From NCBI GenBank assembly GCA_958299035.1, contig CATQJL010000001.1, positions 50,780,461 through 50,844,460 of the forward strand: a stretch of 64,000 nt of DNA. Direction: 5' to 3'. The DNA is from Cylicocyclus nassatus. Taxonomy: Eukaryota; Nematoda; Chromadorea; Rhabditida; Strongylidae. The notes below the pieces were generated by a model. The model was not told the DNA's origin. It worked only from the letters and a program-made list of their open reading frames with translations, and searched no databases. How positions within the stretch are numbered: position 1 is the first letter of the stretch; the number at the start of each line of letters is the position of its first letter. This document shows, piece after piece, positions 33,455 to 45,724 of the stretch. The translations under genes were made by a program, and so were the position numbers.

Positions 33455-34546
33455 AAGGCCTAAGGCATACCTCCAGCGATCCATTCGTTACGATTTTCCA
33501 TCGCTGCGATTAGATTGCCTGGGCGACCGTCCGGTGCGTCAAAATCGCTCGACTCTTGGGCATACCCGTAGCGATTTTGTGAACGCTCACGCACCATACC
33601 GCATTATACGCGTTTTGGAAAAATTGCGCTAAATTTTCTGAAGTGCGTTTATTCGAGAGAATTCGAACAGAATGTGGCGCCATATGCTTCAAGAGAGCAT
33701 TACATCAAACGAGAAAGGATATGGATTCACACACATCCCAGTATTTACCAACGTTTTTCTATCGGCGCAAGTTTAATGGTTACATTGCAATGAAATCGAT
33801 AACTTGACACTGGTATAAAAATGTGCAAGTGACTTGTTTATTTTTGTAAACAATTAAAATAATTTTTAAAATTTTTTAAAAATTCAAATAAGCCTTATAA
33901 AAAATTTTTTTTGGGGGCGTGGCTGACGCCACGCCCCCTTTTTCCAGATTTTAGGGGTTGGGGGCCCGAAAAATTTTGAGAAGCCCCCTATAATTTTTTC
34001 GGAGTGCGTGGCTAACGCCACGCACCTTCATTTAAAAAAAATTTTGCCGCCCCCCCTCGAGCCGAAATCCTGGGTACGCCACTGCCTCTGTGTGCGCAAA
34101 GATCGCAGTCAACTCGTCGTCACGATTTTAAAAATGAAACATACTTTGCATGTGTTGTTTTCAAGAATGTATTGCATGGAATGTTAGATGACCTACCTTC
34201 TCTCATGCAGAGAGGAAGCGCTTGTGTGAGATGAATCCTAAATGAGATTCGCATGTTTGCAAAAAAAATACAAAACATCTTGCGAAAAAAGAAGGCATCC
34301 GAGCGATTCGCCCATCGCTGGGTCGAAACTAGCGATGGCGACATCGCTGAGTTTTAGCGATGTCGCAACGATTTCCTTGCTGAGGTATGCCCGTCCAAAA
34401 ATGGCCCGCGATTCGTCGCGGCTTCAATCTAACACAGACGTGGCGGCACCACACAGTTGAAGGCGCGTGCGCTGCGGACTCGGAACATATGTCCGAGTTG
34501 GAATTTGCGACGCGACTGGGATCGCGGGAGGTATGCCTCAGGCTTA
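33455..34546. mobile_element. ~1.1-kb element with ~23-bp inverted termini, holding a second element
   Basis: CTAAGGCATACCTCCAGCGA (33460) mirrors TCGCGGGAGGTATGCCTCAG (about 34522-34541). A second inner pair, GGGCATACCCG and GAGGTATGCCCG, occurs. The middle contains an inverted fragment of the hAT-like family ending at 34082. No target duplication is certain. Confidence 0.5.
33815..34082 (-). mobile_element. Truncated hAT-like element, inverted
   Basis: Read on the minus strand it begins CAGTGGCGTACCCAGGATTT, a typical hAT-type end, followed by a C/G-rich block and GAAGGTGCGTGGCG-TTAGCCACGCA, matching the left end at 57171-57260. The other terminus is missing. Confidence 0.6.
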
Positions 34547-34949
34547 AGACGTGTTTGACACGAAAAAGCATGTGATGTGAACTGCTTGGCGATCTACCCG
34601 TTATCACAGAATCGTTTTTGCATTAAGTATTTTGAATCGAAGCTTTAGATATAGCATAGTACTTGCTCCAGCTTACAAAATGTTATTCATTGAAAAAACA
34701 CGTCAAGGCAAAAAAGGGGCGATGTAACCTGCAAACCCCGAAACACTTGCCGCCACGAAGTTTGCAGAGGCCATGGAAGGTCATGACTGTCAGCATGTCA
34801 CCGAATTACACCCAAATTACACTCAAGATGAGCTGATTCTTCTCATGGTCGCCAGAGGCTCCTAGATTGTGGCGAGGTGGAGCTGCACTAGCAGCTTTTG
34901 CATTGCGGTTGCTTTGTGCTGAGGCGTACCTGATCGGTCGATCGTAGGG

Positions 34950-35125
34950 AAAGGGTCCGTATCAATTGATACCCGGACAGCCGCCCGCAGCCGCACCGTG
35001 TGGTAATTACGGATATGCAACGCTGCCCTGACTGCGCAGCGCTACGCGGCAGTCCCTCTCCCCCCTCTCTCGGTTACAGTCTCTCGCCATCACGCTTTGA
35101 GGTGCGAAAATCCTGGACTGTGCAG
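34950..35125 (+). repeat. Dispersed repeat R (copy 2)
   Basis: GGTCCGTATCAATTGATACC, then GACAGCCGC, GCAGCCGCACC, GCGCTACGCGGCAG and ATCACGCTTTGAGGTGCGAAA. Collinear with copies 1 and 3; not a gene. Confidence 0.65.
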
Positions 35126-35439
35126 TCGCAATGGTCAAAATTTCTGTTAAAGATGAGACAGTTTTTACGAAGGATTTTCTGGAAACACGCAAACGCAGAT
35201 ATTTAACAATGAATTCAAATATTCGAGTATTGACCATCTTAGAAATGAGATTTTTGAAAAGGGAAATATTGGAAATGGTCGAATAATTAATTATTTGAAA
35301 AATCAAGATTTGAAAATAAATTCAACTCTTTTTAGAATTCAACTCGAATTTTTTAACAACTATCAGCTTTGAGTGTTCTTGGCTGATAACGAAAAAAACA
35401 TAGTGAAGAATAAACAAATTAGGCCTTTTTATGCAGCTC

Positions 35440-35626
35440 CTATACTCTGGGCTAGCCACACCCCCCGAAAAATTTTTTTGTAAGGCTAGCAAATTTGAAA
35501 AAATTCTAAAAATTATTTTTATTTACAAATATGACCAAGTCACTACATTTTTCTGACTCATGTAAGTACTTTCAAAATTTTTGCGACCCATTCTCGAGCC
35601 CCCTCCCCTTTTGTTACACCACTGAT
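35440..35626 (+). mobile_element. Right-end fragment of the same hAT-like family
   Basis: ACTCATGTAAGTACTTTCAAAA, TTGCGACCCATTCTCGAG and the terminus ACACCACTG match the right end at 61520-61606. The left side is truncated. Confidence 0.5.
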
Positions 35627-35979
35627 GCTTAGTTATTACAAATGACAGTTGCGAGACTTTGTCGTATACCCTGAAAATTAGGAATTTGAAATTTTCAAAA
35701 ATTAGATGCAGTCATGTTTGTGAATGGAAAAGCCGGAGGAGGAGACATTCATTTCTTTCAAGGAGACATTCATTTCTTCGGGAAGCAGGGAAGTGTAAGC
35801 TAAGAGACATTGCCACATTTGAAAAGCTGTCAGGAAAAGAAGGAAAAGATTTCACTCTTGTTTTTAGAATTTTGATGATATGCTAGTAGGAGCCCAATTT
35901 GCCTACGAGTCTTGTCAGTCTACATATTTCACTGTTCTTCTAGCCTATTTGTATTGGCTGTGCCATAAGAATTGTTGAT

Positions 35980-36115
35980 GCGCGACCTAGGTCTTTTCGC
36001 ACCTCAGAGTGTGGTGAATGGCAAGAGATTCAGGCTGCCGCGTAGCACAATACAAGTAAGCTCCTCGCTAACCACCCGGTGCGGCTGCACGCGGCTGTCA
36101 GGGTATCAATCGACC
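35980..36115 (-). repeat. Dispersed repeat R (copy 3, inverted)
   Basis: The complement reads GTATCAATCGATC-like bases in reverse order, with TTTTCGCACCTCAGAGTGTG and CTGCCGCGTAGC. It faces copy 2 across about 850 bp, giving a loose inverted repeat. Confidence 0.6.
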
Positions 36116-36694
36116 GCCTCCCTTAGCGAAGATCACGCTCAACCTGAGGTTATGAAATCGGGATATCGAAACATAAACTCAAAATAGCGATTTTCGTCCG
36201 ATTGGAGTACGAATTTGTAGGTGTATTTGATGTTTCCGCATAAGATGGAGGCTTTCCGTAAAACTTTGAGATTTTCTTCTTTTGAAATTTTTTTATAAAT
36301 GTCACTGCAGTTTCGGTATATTCAGAGGTTTTTTGACATGTTTTTCCGTGAATGCTGGTTGCTTAGAACCTCATAACTTTTCCTTTTGGATTGAGGTTTT
36401 TTTTCACAACTGATACTGCTGGTCGGTAAAAACAGTATTTGGGGTTTTCAAGTTTTCTATCACTTTCCGAATATAATGGTGGTTTTGCTGGAACCCTTAA
36501 ATCTTGATTTTACCAAAATTCTGTAAGAAGTATTTCAAAAAACTTCCAAAATTCTCAGTAAAACCGTCATCATATTCGGAGACATGACAGAATACCCCTA
36601 AACACCAACTTTGAAAGGTTTGCCGGGAATTATAAGAAAAAACTGATCAATCATATTGATCGCCGATTATTGTTAGCGGCTACCCAACTTCACT

Positions 36695-37235
36695 ATGCTA
36701 CGGTTGCCTCCTCGGCCTCTACCAGCCTCCTTCTTCGACCTCCATCTGTTTCCTTCCAACTCGTTCCTCAATATGTGTTTCTCGAGTGCCTCAGCAAGCG
36801 GCTTCCCAACGTCGTCTGCCGACGTCACTCATTTCGCTTCCATCCATCTCCCCCTTCGACTACCTGGCTCCCATTCCTCCACGGCCACCACACCCTCGAC
36901 TGGGAGATGCAAGCTAGACGGCCCTGCCAGCTCCTCAATCGACAACTTCATATCTGGACCATCCTCTCGTCTATTAAGCGTCGTGATTGATCACGGCTAT
37001 CTCCCGTCGTCTCACACCGCCATCCCAAATCATGCCACGCCGTTCAAACCTCGTGTGCCCCCCCCCCACCTCAGCTCTTCTTCGTACCTGCCCTGATGCC
37101 GCCGAAAAGAGGCAAGGAAAGAAGTGAAGAAACCACTGCATGCCCTACATGGCTCAAAAAAATGATGAAGGATTGTGACGCTTACGTTGAAAGGTTTGAC
37201 TGTATTTTTGATCTTTTGGTTAAATGCAAATATTA
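36695..37235 (+). pseudogene. Ser/Pro-rich ORF followed by a 46-codon ORF: possible retrotransposon ORF1 fragment
   Basis: A 133-codon Ser/Pro-rich frame ends in TGA at 37094-37096, overlapping the ATG (37096) of a second frame (TGATG). The second frame begins MPPKRGKERSEETT, continues with a charged, helix-prone stretch (KKMMKDCDAYVERFDCIFDL) and is cut by a mariner-like MITE at 37236. Basic start plus coiled-coil-like stretch is reminiscent of LINE ORF1 proteins; this is inference only. Confidence 0.35.
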
Positions 37236-38148
37236 GGTTGATGCAAAAGTAATGGCCGATTTTTCAAGCCTTTCTTCAGGGCAACTTTTTTCCACCAGAA
37301 TATCTTTTCTAAATTACATGTAACACATCACTGAGAAGCTGTTCTTATGCTCCATCTAATGGTGGTTAAAGCGGGCTTCTATCCTCATCTGTTATAAAGT
37401 TACTGAGCTTCAAATAACCGCATCCAAATTCAGAATTTCATTGCCTTCACTTTTCTGGACAGAATTCAAAAGCGCATGAACTGCGCTTCATAGGAAATTT
37501 CGCTATTGTATGTAATAGAAATTATCTATATTCAGCATACTTGACTGTATTTTCTGAAGTTGTCCAGGGGCTGAGATATCGGAATCTCATTATTAGCCGT
37601 TGCGGTCATTTTATGATCCATAAATCCATTTTGAAGAAGTCTATCGCTGAAGCTTTGCTCAATTCTTTAAGCGTAATGCTAGTGCATCCTAACAGCTGTT
37701 TTTGCAAAAACATCCGGCTGTTCAGTACGCAGGAATTCGCAAAATTCTATATTTGGGGTCTTGAGGCATACTGAAAAAATGTTGAAAAAACTGACAATTT
37801 TGAATTTTAATTTTTTTCCTATTCGCAAATTATCTTTCTTCAAACCGTTTTCATCGTATTTTGTACTATTGGCTTGCGGCTACATGATAGGCCACATATT
37901 ATTCGTTATAACAAATTTTGAAGGAAGTTATGAATTGTCAAAATAAGGTTTTAGGAAAAAACCTTCTTTGTCTTTTAGTCCGTATTTTTCTTCCCGTTTG
38001 CGCTGTGAGTATAAATAAGTGTGCGCTGTATTGCGAGAGGATTGCTGCTTCTGATGGTCTTTACTTCATTTAGAAAGGTGGATTTCATAGAGAGTTATAC
38101 CACGTCAAATTGAAAATTTGCAAAACGGCCATGATTTTTGCATCAACC
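37236..38148. mobile_element. Mariner-like MITE, copy 1 (913 bp)
   Basis: GGTTGATGCAAAAGTAATGG at the left faces CATGATTTTTGCATCAACC at the right, both flanked by TA. GGTTGRTGCAAAAGTAAT is a classic mariner terminus. The interior is collinear with 57379-58282 but encodes no transposase; the short ORFs differ between copies. Confidence 0.8.
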
Positions 38149-38299
38149 TATTACAATATTTATTTGATTTCGGGAATTAAGCGCGCGCGTTTACTTCTTG
38201 TCAGGAAATACATGAATTATGCCAATTACAGCGCTCTCGTAAAGTACAATGCATATTCTCGTATCGTTCAAAAAAAGGCTACAGGATAATATGGGTCGG

Positions 38300-38850
38300 G
38301 ATGAGAAGAACACCCCTGAAGCGACCGCCGCATTTACAAGGAAGCAATCAAGAAAGTGATTGACGTGATGATGAAATGTTTTTGGAATAGGTCAACCATT
38401 GAACTGATGTCCGCTTCTATCCTGAAGTACGCACAAGGAGAATTTGTCGCCCTTGAATAATCAAGACAACCGCAGCGCAGTTAATAAGAGACACCTTTCT
38501 TGATTATATGAAAAAGGCTAGGATTTCGTTGACTAAGCAGTGATTCTTATGCGCGCAGGGACTACACCCGTGAAGTCCTTGAGTTTGACAGAGAAAGCCC
38601 ATTTCTCATCTCAAGCAAGTTTTTGTACGTAGTGCGCTCAAACCACAAGCTCAAAAATCCGCGCGAACGGCCAAGCCACGGTAATGTGTTTAATGGCACT
38701 TTCGAGCAATCTGCGAACCTTACTGTCCTTGCAGTTCCTCAAATTTGCAGTCAGGTTAACAACTCTTCTGGTCATCTCCAATCAAGTCGAAGCCACTTAA
38801 TGGCCCGAATACCTAACCATGGCGCATTGGATCGCTAGGATGAGTGTATA
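38300..38850 (+). pseudogene. Coding-like but broken sequence, unrecognised
   Basis: ATGGGTCGGGATGAGAAGAA opens a frame that breaks after about 22 codons and seems to continue in another frame (IKKVIDVMMKCFWNRSTIEL). A third stretch near 38585 gives FDRESPFLISSKFLYVVRSN. Codon use looks protein-like, but frameshifts prevent any identification. Confidence 0.25.
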
Positions 38851-39370
38851 AGATACGGTGGGTGTGTAAGATGTAGAAGCCGAAGTCGTATGGATCGAGC
38901 GAATGGCTGCTGCGAGTTATGGTTGCAGCATGGATACTGTATTGCTTTCGATGTGCACTAACAGCGCTTGCAGAAGCTCAATAACAACAACCGTGCAGAT
39001 TATACTTGAGTGGCTATCAGCATCTACATCTAATTTCAATTGCTAATATGTTCCGTTGTTTCTCCTGTGACAATGTTGCTTTGTTTTTGTAATGTTCGGT
39101 TAAATGCTTGATTGATTGTTTGGCTGTATAGATAAGCTGTCTCCTTGGGACGGATCGGACAATGGATGCTGGATATCTTATTTTGTCTCTTCCTCCTGCA
39201 ATTCTTTCGTGAGTTCTGATGCAAAATCTTTTGTTCTTTCTGCTTCTTGTCTCTCCTTTTAGTAATAAATCTTTAATAATTTTAGTCAATGTGCATAAGA
39301 AACATCCGTTACTTAGTTACCTCCTTTTTTAAGCTCGCGTCGTACCCCAATGTAAAGGGAGCTAACAGCA

Positions 39371-40391
39371 GGGCCGGTAGTAATCTACCCTACTTGGCGG
39401 CTTCAAAGATGCCGCCAAGTTACCACACATCGCGGGAAGTTGCCAACTCCGGCGGCATCTCGCGGATTGCTTTTAGGTTTTGGTAAACTCATATAGTCTT
39501 TATGGTCAACTCATATAGTCCCTATTCACATGAAGTTTTGATGATCAGACAACCGCAAAACAACGACACCGATCGCATTCGAACCCGCGTGCTTCATCTT
39601 TCAGCGCCGCCGCACCAACCACTCGATCAAGCGGCCAATTTCTCTGTGTTTGCGGCAGCCATTACAGGAAGGGAACGTACAGGTCAGTGTTGCCTGTGAG
39701 AGGGCGTGATCAATACTTTGCGCGATAGGCGCTGACCTGGAAGAACAGCTGAGTGATATAGGCACGAGAGAGCCAAAATCGTTGCAAACAAGATTTAGAG
39801 GGATTGCAAATAGAAGATGACGTTCTTTTTTTTTGTTTTATAAGATTACTAGACATCTCTTCTACATAATTAGCATCAATTTTTAACGAGGAAAATCCGT
39901 ATAACGAAAAAAATGATGGTTTTTGATGGAAAGCGAATTTTTTTGGTTTTTCTGCTTGACGTGGAATGTGTGATATTGCCGCACTACCCAAACTTGCAGA
40001 CGCCGCCAGCAAGGTGCCACCACCTCGACGTGGTAGGAGCACGTGGGGTGGTGACACCTTGATCTCTCAAATAAGCACGCTATTTCTCGTGCTCTCTGAC
40101 CTGGCGGCATCCCTCAGTGCTAAAATTTCGACGAGATGCCGCCAAGTCAGCTCGCGAAGTTGCGGCCAGCACTTCCTGCCTACCTCAACAATTTTATTTA
40201 GGGGGGTTAGAATCTTCAAGTGCCAAGTGAGGTTCCTTTAAGGTCACAATGACTGCTCGACCAGGAAGATCGTGGTGAAAGGGGTTTGGAGGGCACAGAC
40301 TTGAGGTCGGTTTTCCCGCCGACTTCACGTAAAGGTGACGGCGACCTGACGGCGAAACATGCCGCCAGGTCGGGGGAATTACTACCGGCCC
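39371..40391. mobile_element. 1.0-kb foldback with GGCGGC/GCCGCC hairpins
   Basis: The termini GGGCCGGTAGTAAT and ATTACTACCGGCCC are exact complements. The interior carries repeated small hairpins: TTGGCGGC...GCCGCCAAG at 39399-39421 and 40101-40147, GACCTGACGGCG...GCCGCCAGGTC near 40340-40373, and GGTGCCACCACCTCGACGTG mirrored at 40036-40058. No target duplication is found. It includes the tRNA-like stretch at 39560. Confidence 0.65.
39560..39636 (-). repeat. tRNA-like sequence, probable tRNA-derived SINE head
   Basis: On the minus strand TGATCGAGTGGTTGGTGCGG resembles a tRNA A box with D-arm, and GGGTTCGAATGC resembles a B box/T-loop about 35 bases further on. The acceptor arms do not pair (GCCGCTT against ATCGGTG), so this is not a functional tRNA. 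Confidence 0.45.
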
Positions 40392-40599
40392 AGGTGCCAT
40401 GGCTGGCCCACATACTTTTTCTTTCAATTCTTTTTTTATTAGATCGCCTTCCGTTATTTTTTCAATGCCCGTTCTATTGTAAATAAAACCCCGATTGAAA
40501 TTTCTTCTCATAAGCCACCCACTTTGCGTAGTCGTCACCAAAGCTTGTGTAAGCCTTCTCTTATACATGACGCTGCCATCACTCAATCAAATGAGTATT

Positions 40600-43050
40600 G
40601 CGTATATCGTTGTGATCGGGAATCACTTTTGGCGTCGTGTTTGAAGCATTCGCTTTAGAGGCAAGTTTTCAGTGATTTTTGCCAATACCTCATCACTCAA
40701 GTTACTACTGCAAGTCGTGACTTATACATGGTTGCCGTTTACAGAAGCCCTTCATGCAACTTGCTTTTTCCAACTTACTCAATTTTCTCAATGTTTCTTT
40801 TGAACGAAACCACGGATTTATTCTTCTTTTGGAATCGACCTCCCACTGATAGATTGGGATAACACATGACTACCAAAGACAACATTCAAACAACTGCCGC
40901 TGCAATCTTCGATTTCTGTTTATTGCATGGCCTCTCCCAGCTTGTAGCTCCTTCTAGCCATGGGCTCAATATCCTTGACCTGGTTTTGGTTAACACATCT
41001 GTTATCAATGGTGTTTTGCTACCTCTGTTTAGCACCTCAGATCGCAATATGATATGCCTAAACTCTGCTGAAAATTACTCATTGAACCTAAAGGTAACGT
41101 CTTTGAATATCGTAAAGCTAACTTCACTGACATTGCGCGAACTCAATTCGTTCAGTTGTATCAAATCTTTCACTGCTGTACCAATCCAGGCGAATGTTAC
41201 GGTCAGTTTACTGCCATTTGTCGTCTACTTATCAAAAACGATTTATCCCTTCGTATAAAGCAAAGCAGATATGCCATGGTGCCTGATACGTTTAGTAGAG
41301 TGGCCCAATTCCATCGCCTTCGGGTCATATTGGACATGCGTGCATTGCCTCGCTGGAGAAGCGTTTGTGGAAAAATTGCCATATTGGGTAATAAAAGAGC
41401 CTTTTATGATAATTAATTTAAAAACTAAGGCTTTTTGACAGTATACCTGATCTCCAAAGAAACAACAATATTGTGCACAATGACTTGCGCACAACAAATC
41501 TCTTTGCGGACCAGAATGAAAAGGTCTGTGAAAGTTTCCCTCCTACTTTTGTTACATTGACCCCTAGAATTGCAGAAATACTCGATTGGGTTGTCCACCT
41601 CAGTAGTTTATCGAAAACTCCTCAGTTTAAGAAATAGGAATTCCATCTCTCTAGATAAGATACCCTACATATTTCTATTGCTCTGGGAGTAGCCACCGCT
41701 TACCATAATATTCCACAGGGTCCTCTTAAAGGCAGCACCTCGCCAAAACCGAACATCCCGACATTTTGACATAGAAGGTCGTTCGCACCCCAAACATGAG
41801 AACAGAGCAGGTCCGAGCGCACAGCATGCTGCCCTTGCCTAGAAAACCCCGTTACGCGCAAGCTATTCTAATACGCGCGGACGAGCTTGCGGTTCTCCCT
41901 GGCCCGTCAGAGAATGCATGCCGCAATGTTATAACTGCGAGGGTCCCGCAACGATTCCGCTTCTCTGACCTTGGCGTGACATGCTCCACTCGTCCAAATT
42001 TAAAATAGGAGGCCTTGGAAAAGTGGTTTTTGCCAATTTTGCGCTCTTCAAGGTGGATCTTTGGAATCAGCGCCGCCTCGTATTACCCCAGGTAAGCAAA
42101 AAAAAATCCAAGTCGAGAATCTGCCGAGCCGCTGCCTTTAAGAGGTGAAGTTCCTGAAATGTGGAAGCTAGGACTGGTCAAGCCCTTCTACAAAAAAGGT
42201 CTTAAGACAGCAGTAGACACTACCATTCAATTTACCGCTCAACATGTAAGGTTATGGAGAAAATACTTTTTGAAGGTATTACCATATTTCTTATCCAAAA
42301 TGGGTTCTTTTACAAAACGCGAATGGTTTTCTAGTAAAAGATCGACAATGTCTGCTGTTATGTCAACTCTTTCGCTTTGGGACGAGGAAGTGGACCGATT
42401 CTCTGTATGCTTTGTCGATTACAGCAAAACCCTTGATTCAACTTCATACACCTACCTTTAGATAAGCTTCATGCCTATGGTAAACAGGGCTCATTGCTCA
42501 GCTTTTTGAACTCTTTCCTCAACTGTAGACGCAGTAATTACTATCAACAATGTTGGTTCACGGGTTTACAGCACTACTAGCGACGTGCCTCAAGGATCGC
42601 CCTTTGTATTCTTGGAAAAAGCCGCCCTACATTTCATTTCATGCTAGATGGCTGCATCTTTAATTGTACTTATTCAGTTTATGTTTGGGTGTTGCATATA
42701 CTGACAGTTGGACATCCGTGGCTACATCTTGAGTTTATCTTGAAAGCCAAATGCTCAATTCAAAACTCAAAGCATTCAACAGTTGTACTCCGTGCTTCTG
42801 TTCAGATTGTTTACTATATACGTAAGACCCTTACATGAAAATTGCTCACCATTGTGGTCTCCTTAAAGTAGGGCACAGATTTCAGAAAGAGAAAGTCCAG
42901 AGTTCTTCACCTATACAACTTTTGCTAGAAGAGGCATTCTTGGATTGTCGTATCTCGGCAGAATCAAAAAGTTACAAATATTGACTCTACTGGGCAGAAG
43001 TTATCGGGCCGACTTTTATCCATTAGCTCACTACAAACGAGCTTAATCTC
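40600..43050 (+). pseudogene. Degenerate LINE retrotransposon (endonuclease + reverse transcriptase, CR1/jockey-like)
   Basis: Pieces of one polyprotein appear in order, in shifting frames. Endonuclease: LYMVAVYRSPS at about 40720, LPLIDWD-like bases at 40840, NILDLVLVN and a STSDRNM that replaces the usual SDH at about 40965-41050. Reverse transcriptase: VPEMWKLGLVKPFYKKG at 42150, SSKRSTMSAVM at about 42335, FVDYSKTLDS at about 42410. C-terminal region: CSPLWSP-like at 42845, FQKEKVQSS, LLGRSYRADFYPL ending near 43025. Frameshifts, stops and a 408-bp MITE at 41730 show it is dead. CR1/jockey assignment is from motif order. Confidence 0.75.
41730..42137. mobile_element. TTAA-flanked MITE (408 bp) inside the LINE
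   Basis: AGGCAGCACCTCG (left) and GAGCCGCTGCCT (right) are inverted, and TTAA lies on both sides (41726-41729, 42138-42141). It splits the LINE between the segment coding IFHR and the one coding VPEMWK. Keeping one TTAA puts both halves in the same frame. Confidence 0.75.
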
Positions 43051-43930
43051 AAGCTGTTTGATGTTTTGAGGAACCACAACTGTCGCGGATTAGGCCCCCA
43101 GCTCCCACCGTCAGTGGTACTAAGGCTCTCCTGCATCGGCGAGGGGAGCCAGGGGTCCCATCCGGTATAGGATATAGCGTAAATTGTGGTGGCGTCACCT
43201 GTGAGAATGCTACTTGCGCCTGCCACACAACACGTCATGCACACATAGAGGCCCTTGCCACCAACCTACTTAGCTGTTACTCGACACCTGCGACTTGACT
43301 ACTCTCAACTATCGACGGTTGGGGCATGTACATATAACCAAGGCACGTAACTAGTATTGTGCCAGCCTTCCGACAGATCTATCACACTAGGCATGATTAT
43401 AAGATACACACAAACATGATGACACAAGATATCGCCGGAGCCACAGCCGAGCTGTGGCTCACCGCGTCAAAACAAATCACACGTGCAAAATGCCCACCAT
43501 TTATCCACAACTATTCCCCAAACTCAAACACAAGAGGTGAGCACAACCAGCCAGATCTTATCCTAGAGGCCGACAATATCGGAAACACCCCGTGGTGGTA
43601 TCGCCGGCGTATGCCAGGCGCGAGCTCTTAGGGGTTACCTCGTCTGCGAGGTTGCCTGTCCCCCGTGGCGTGTTGGATGTAGACGACGCGGAGTTGGGAC
43701 GGCGCTGCATCGATCGATAACATGGTAGACGAAACTGGGACCCAACCGCTCACCAGGTAACGAGATTGAAGACTGATTTGAAAGCTGCGGCGGTAGCGAT
43801 GGGAAGGCGGGAGCAGCGCGAGGACAGCGTCTCGGGATCTCTTCGCAGGCGGCGGCGGCCTCCTTTGAAGGAAGTCGCGAATCCGCGACAACAACGAACA
43901 AGTGTGACAAGGGCCCATTAAAGGTTAAAG
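43050..43930. other. GC-richer stretch without assigned gene
   Basis: Contains a 90-codon frame (43359-43631) rich in polar residues and a 96-codon minus frame (43628-43918) rich in Arg/Pro. Neither shows a family motif. A small palindrome, GAGCCACAGC-CGA-GCTGTGGCTC, lies near 43438. This may be further retroelement debris. Confidence 0.35.
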
Positions 43931-44804
43931 AGGATAAAATGAGTTTTACTTCCTATGAGTAAAGCTTCGTTTGTCGCGTGCAGATGCCCTGGAATGCTTT
44001 TGATTGCGAGCTGTCCAAGTGCTCCTCTTTTATCTGTTTTGTTCACATCTGCTTGAACATCTCCAGTTACAAACGAGAACGTTAATAGGGTTAGCGCTAT
44101 TAGCGTTTTCTCGTTTGTGTGGCTCTATTGGCTGTTGAATTGTACCGATGTGGTGAAAACGGAGCAATTGGGAGGATAGATTGTGAACATCTTCAGTTAG
44201 GTGGTATGTTAGTCTCCACTTTTTCATCCTTTGCTTTGTTTTCTTTATAAACGTTTTTTTCTGTTTTTTTACGTTCACTGTTCCCTTTTGTCACTAACTT
44301 TTGTCTTTCTTTCATCATCCTGTTTGGCAGATTAAACATGAACATGAACTTCAAATGCGATTTTGATAGAATCTATTTTATACATTGTAGAATGAGGAGC
44401 AGTTACCCTGAGCAGCATCAACTCTCTTTGGTAATTGAGAGCAATTGTGCGTTGCTGACAGTTCATGACCGCCTATACACCGCGTCAATTGGGGTGTGGC
44501 ACGCCATACCTGGGGGTCGTATTGAGGAGTCAAAACGGGAAGGGGGTCATACTCGGATAATACTGATAATAACGATAACATGTTTTCGTTATTATCAGTA
44601 TTGAGTGAGCAGTTTCAGATAGCCCCATTATGCGAAATACAAGCACATGAATCTTGACTTATCATCGAGTACCTACCATATCATGATAACGACACCCTAT
44701 CAAGCATAACGAGCAATATATTTATACCAGTGCGTCACCTCTGCTTCGCAGAGGCCCGCACTGGCTCCACTATCTAGGCCCTACTCATTCTCGCATAATG
44801 ATGG

Positions 44805-45432
44805 CATTGGAACTCACCGAGCATAGCCGACTATCACGAACAAAATGTAAACAACTACTCATTCCGAAAGCTTTTTATGTGAAATCGGTGATTTCGCATG
44901 GATGAGACTTTTTGCAGGAGAACAAACGCAAATTTTTACAGGTTTTTGATTTTCCCATGGACTTGACAGTTGCAATAAGAACGGCAGTCACCGTGTGCTA
45001 GGTCTTTGTGCAAAAATCTCGTTAAATGCTCTAGTAAAACGTTGGCAAATTGACCATTTATGCAACCAATACTTTTTGGCGCCGTTTCTCTGAAGTAATA
45101 CACTTTTGATCACTTTTTGGGTCTAAGTTCATGGTTTGCACTTTTACTTGACATAAACATCCACTACTTTGCGAAAAGTGGAATTATGGACCCAATTATG
45201 CGGCCCAAATGCAAAGTGGATCCGTTTGACGCGCAGTTTCTGAGGGATCCACTCAACGAATCTGCTCGTGCTTTTGCATGTTGGACTTTCATGCGGGTAG
45301 CATGCGCTGTGCAAAATTTGAGCCCAGGAGGTAGGCTGGAACACTCTCTACGAATTTCGTAACAGACACACTCTCACACAGACACACAGACACACAGACA
45401 CACAAAGTCACGTAAACATCCTTAGCCCATTA
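44805..45432 (-). repeat. Dispersed repeat W, inverted copy
   Basis: Complement of 32755-33355: GTAAACAACTACTCATTCC, GCAACCAATACTTTTTGGCGCC, GTAGCATGCGCTGTGCAAAA and a CACACAGA microsatellite (45373-45403). No coding sequence is kept between copies. Confidence 0.7.
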
Positions 45433-45724
45433 TTATAAGTTATGATAATTAGCATGTCATATAACCCCGTGGAAGAAGTTTGGGCGAATTCTGAACATTT
45501 CGGATTCTGGGCCACCTGAGTGAGGTGGTCATATTCGAACATGATTAGTTCCGTTTCAAATTTGAATTAGCTAATCTTTTTGCACTCGGTACAAAGCATA
45601 CTCCTTCTTTGTCGAGCCAGAAATCCGCTTCAAAAGACCTCCAAACTGTGGAATAAGAAGCCGACCAAAATCTGATTTTTTTATTTTTCGCCTTTGATGG
45701 CTGTGCTTTCACCAACGGTTACTC

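Noticed and set aside
39560..39636. Functional tRNA gene
   Set aside because: A- and B-box-like sequences exist but the acceptor stem does not pair and no anticodon arm can be drawn; kept only as a tRNA-like repeat.
43359..43918. Two ~90-codon ORFs next to the LINE
   Set aside because: No reverse transcriptase, integrase or gag-like motif visible; left as unassigned.
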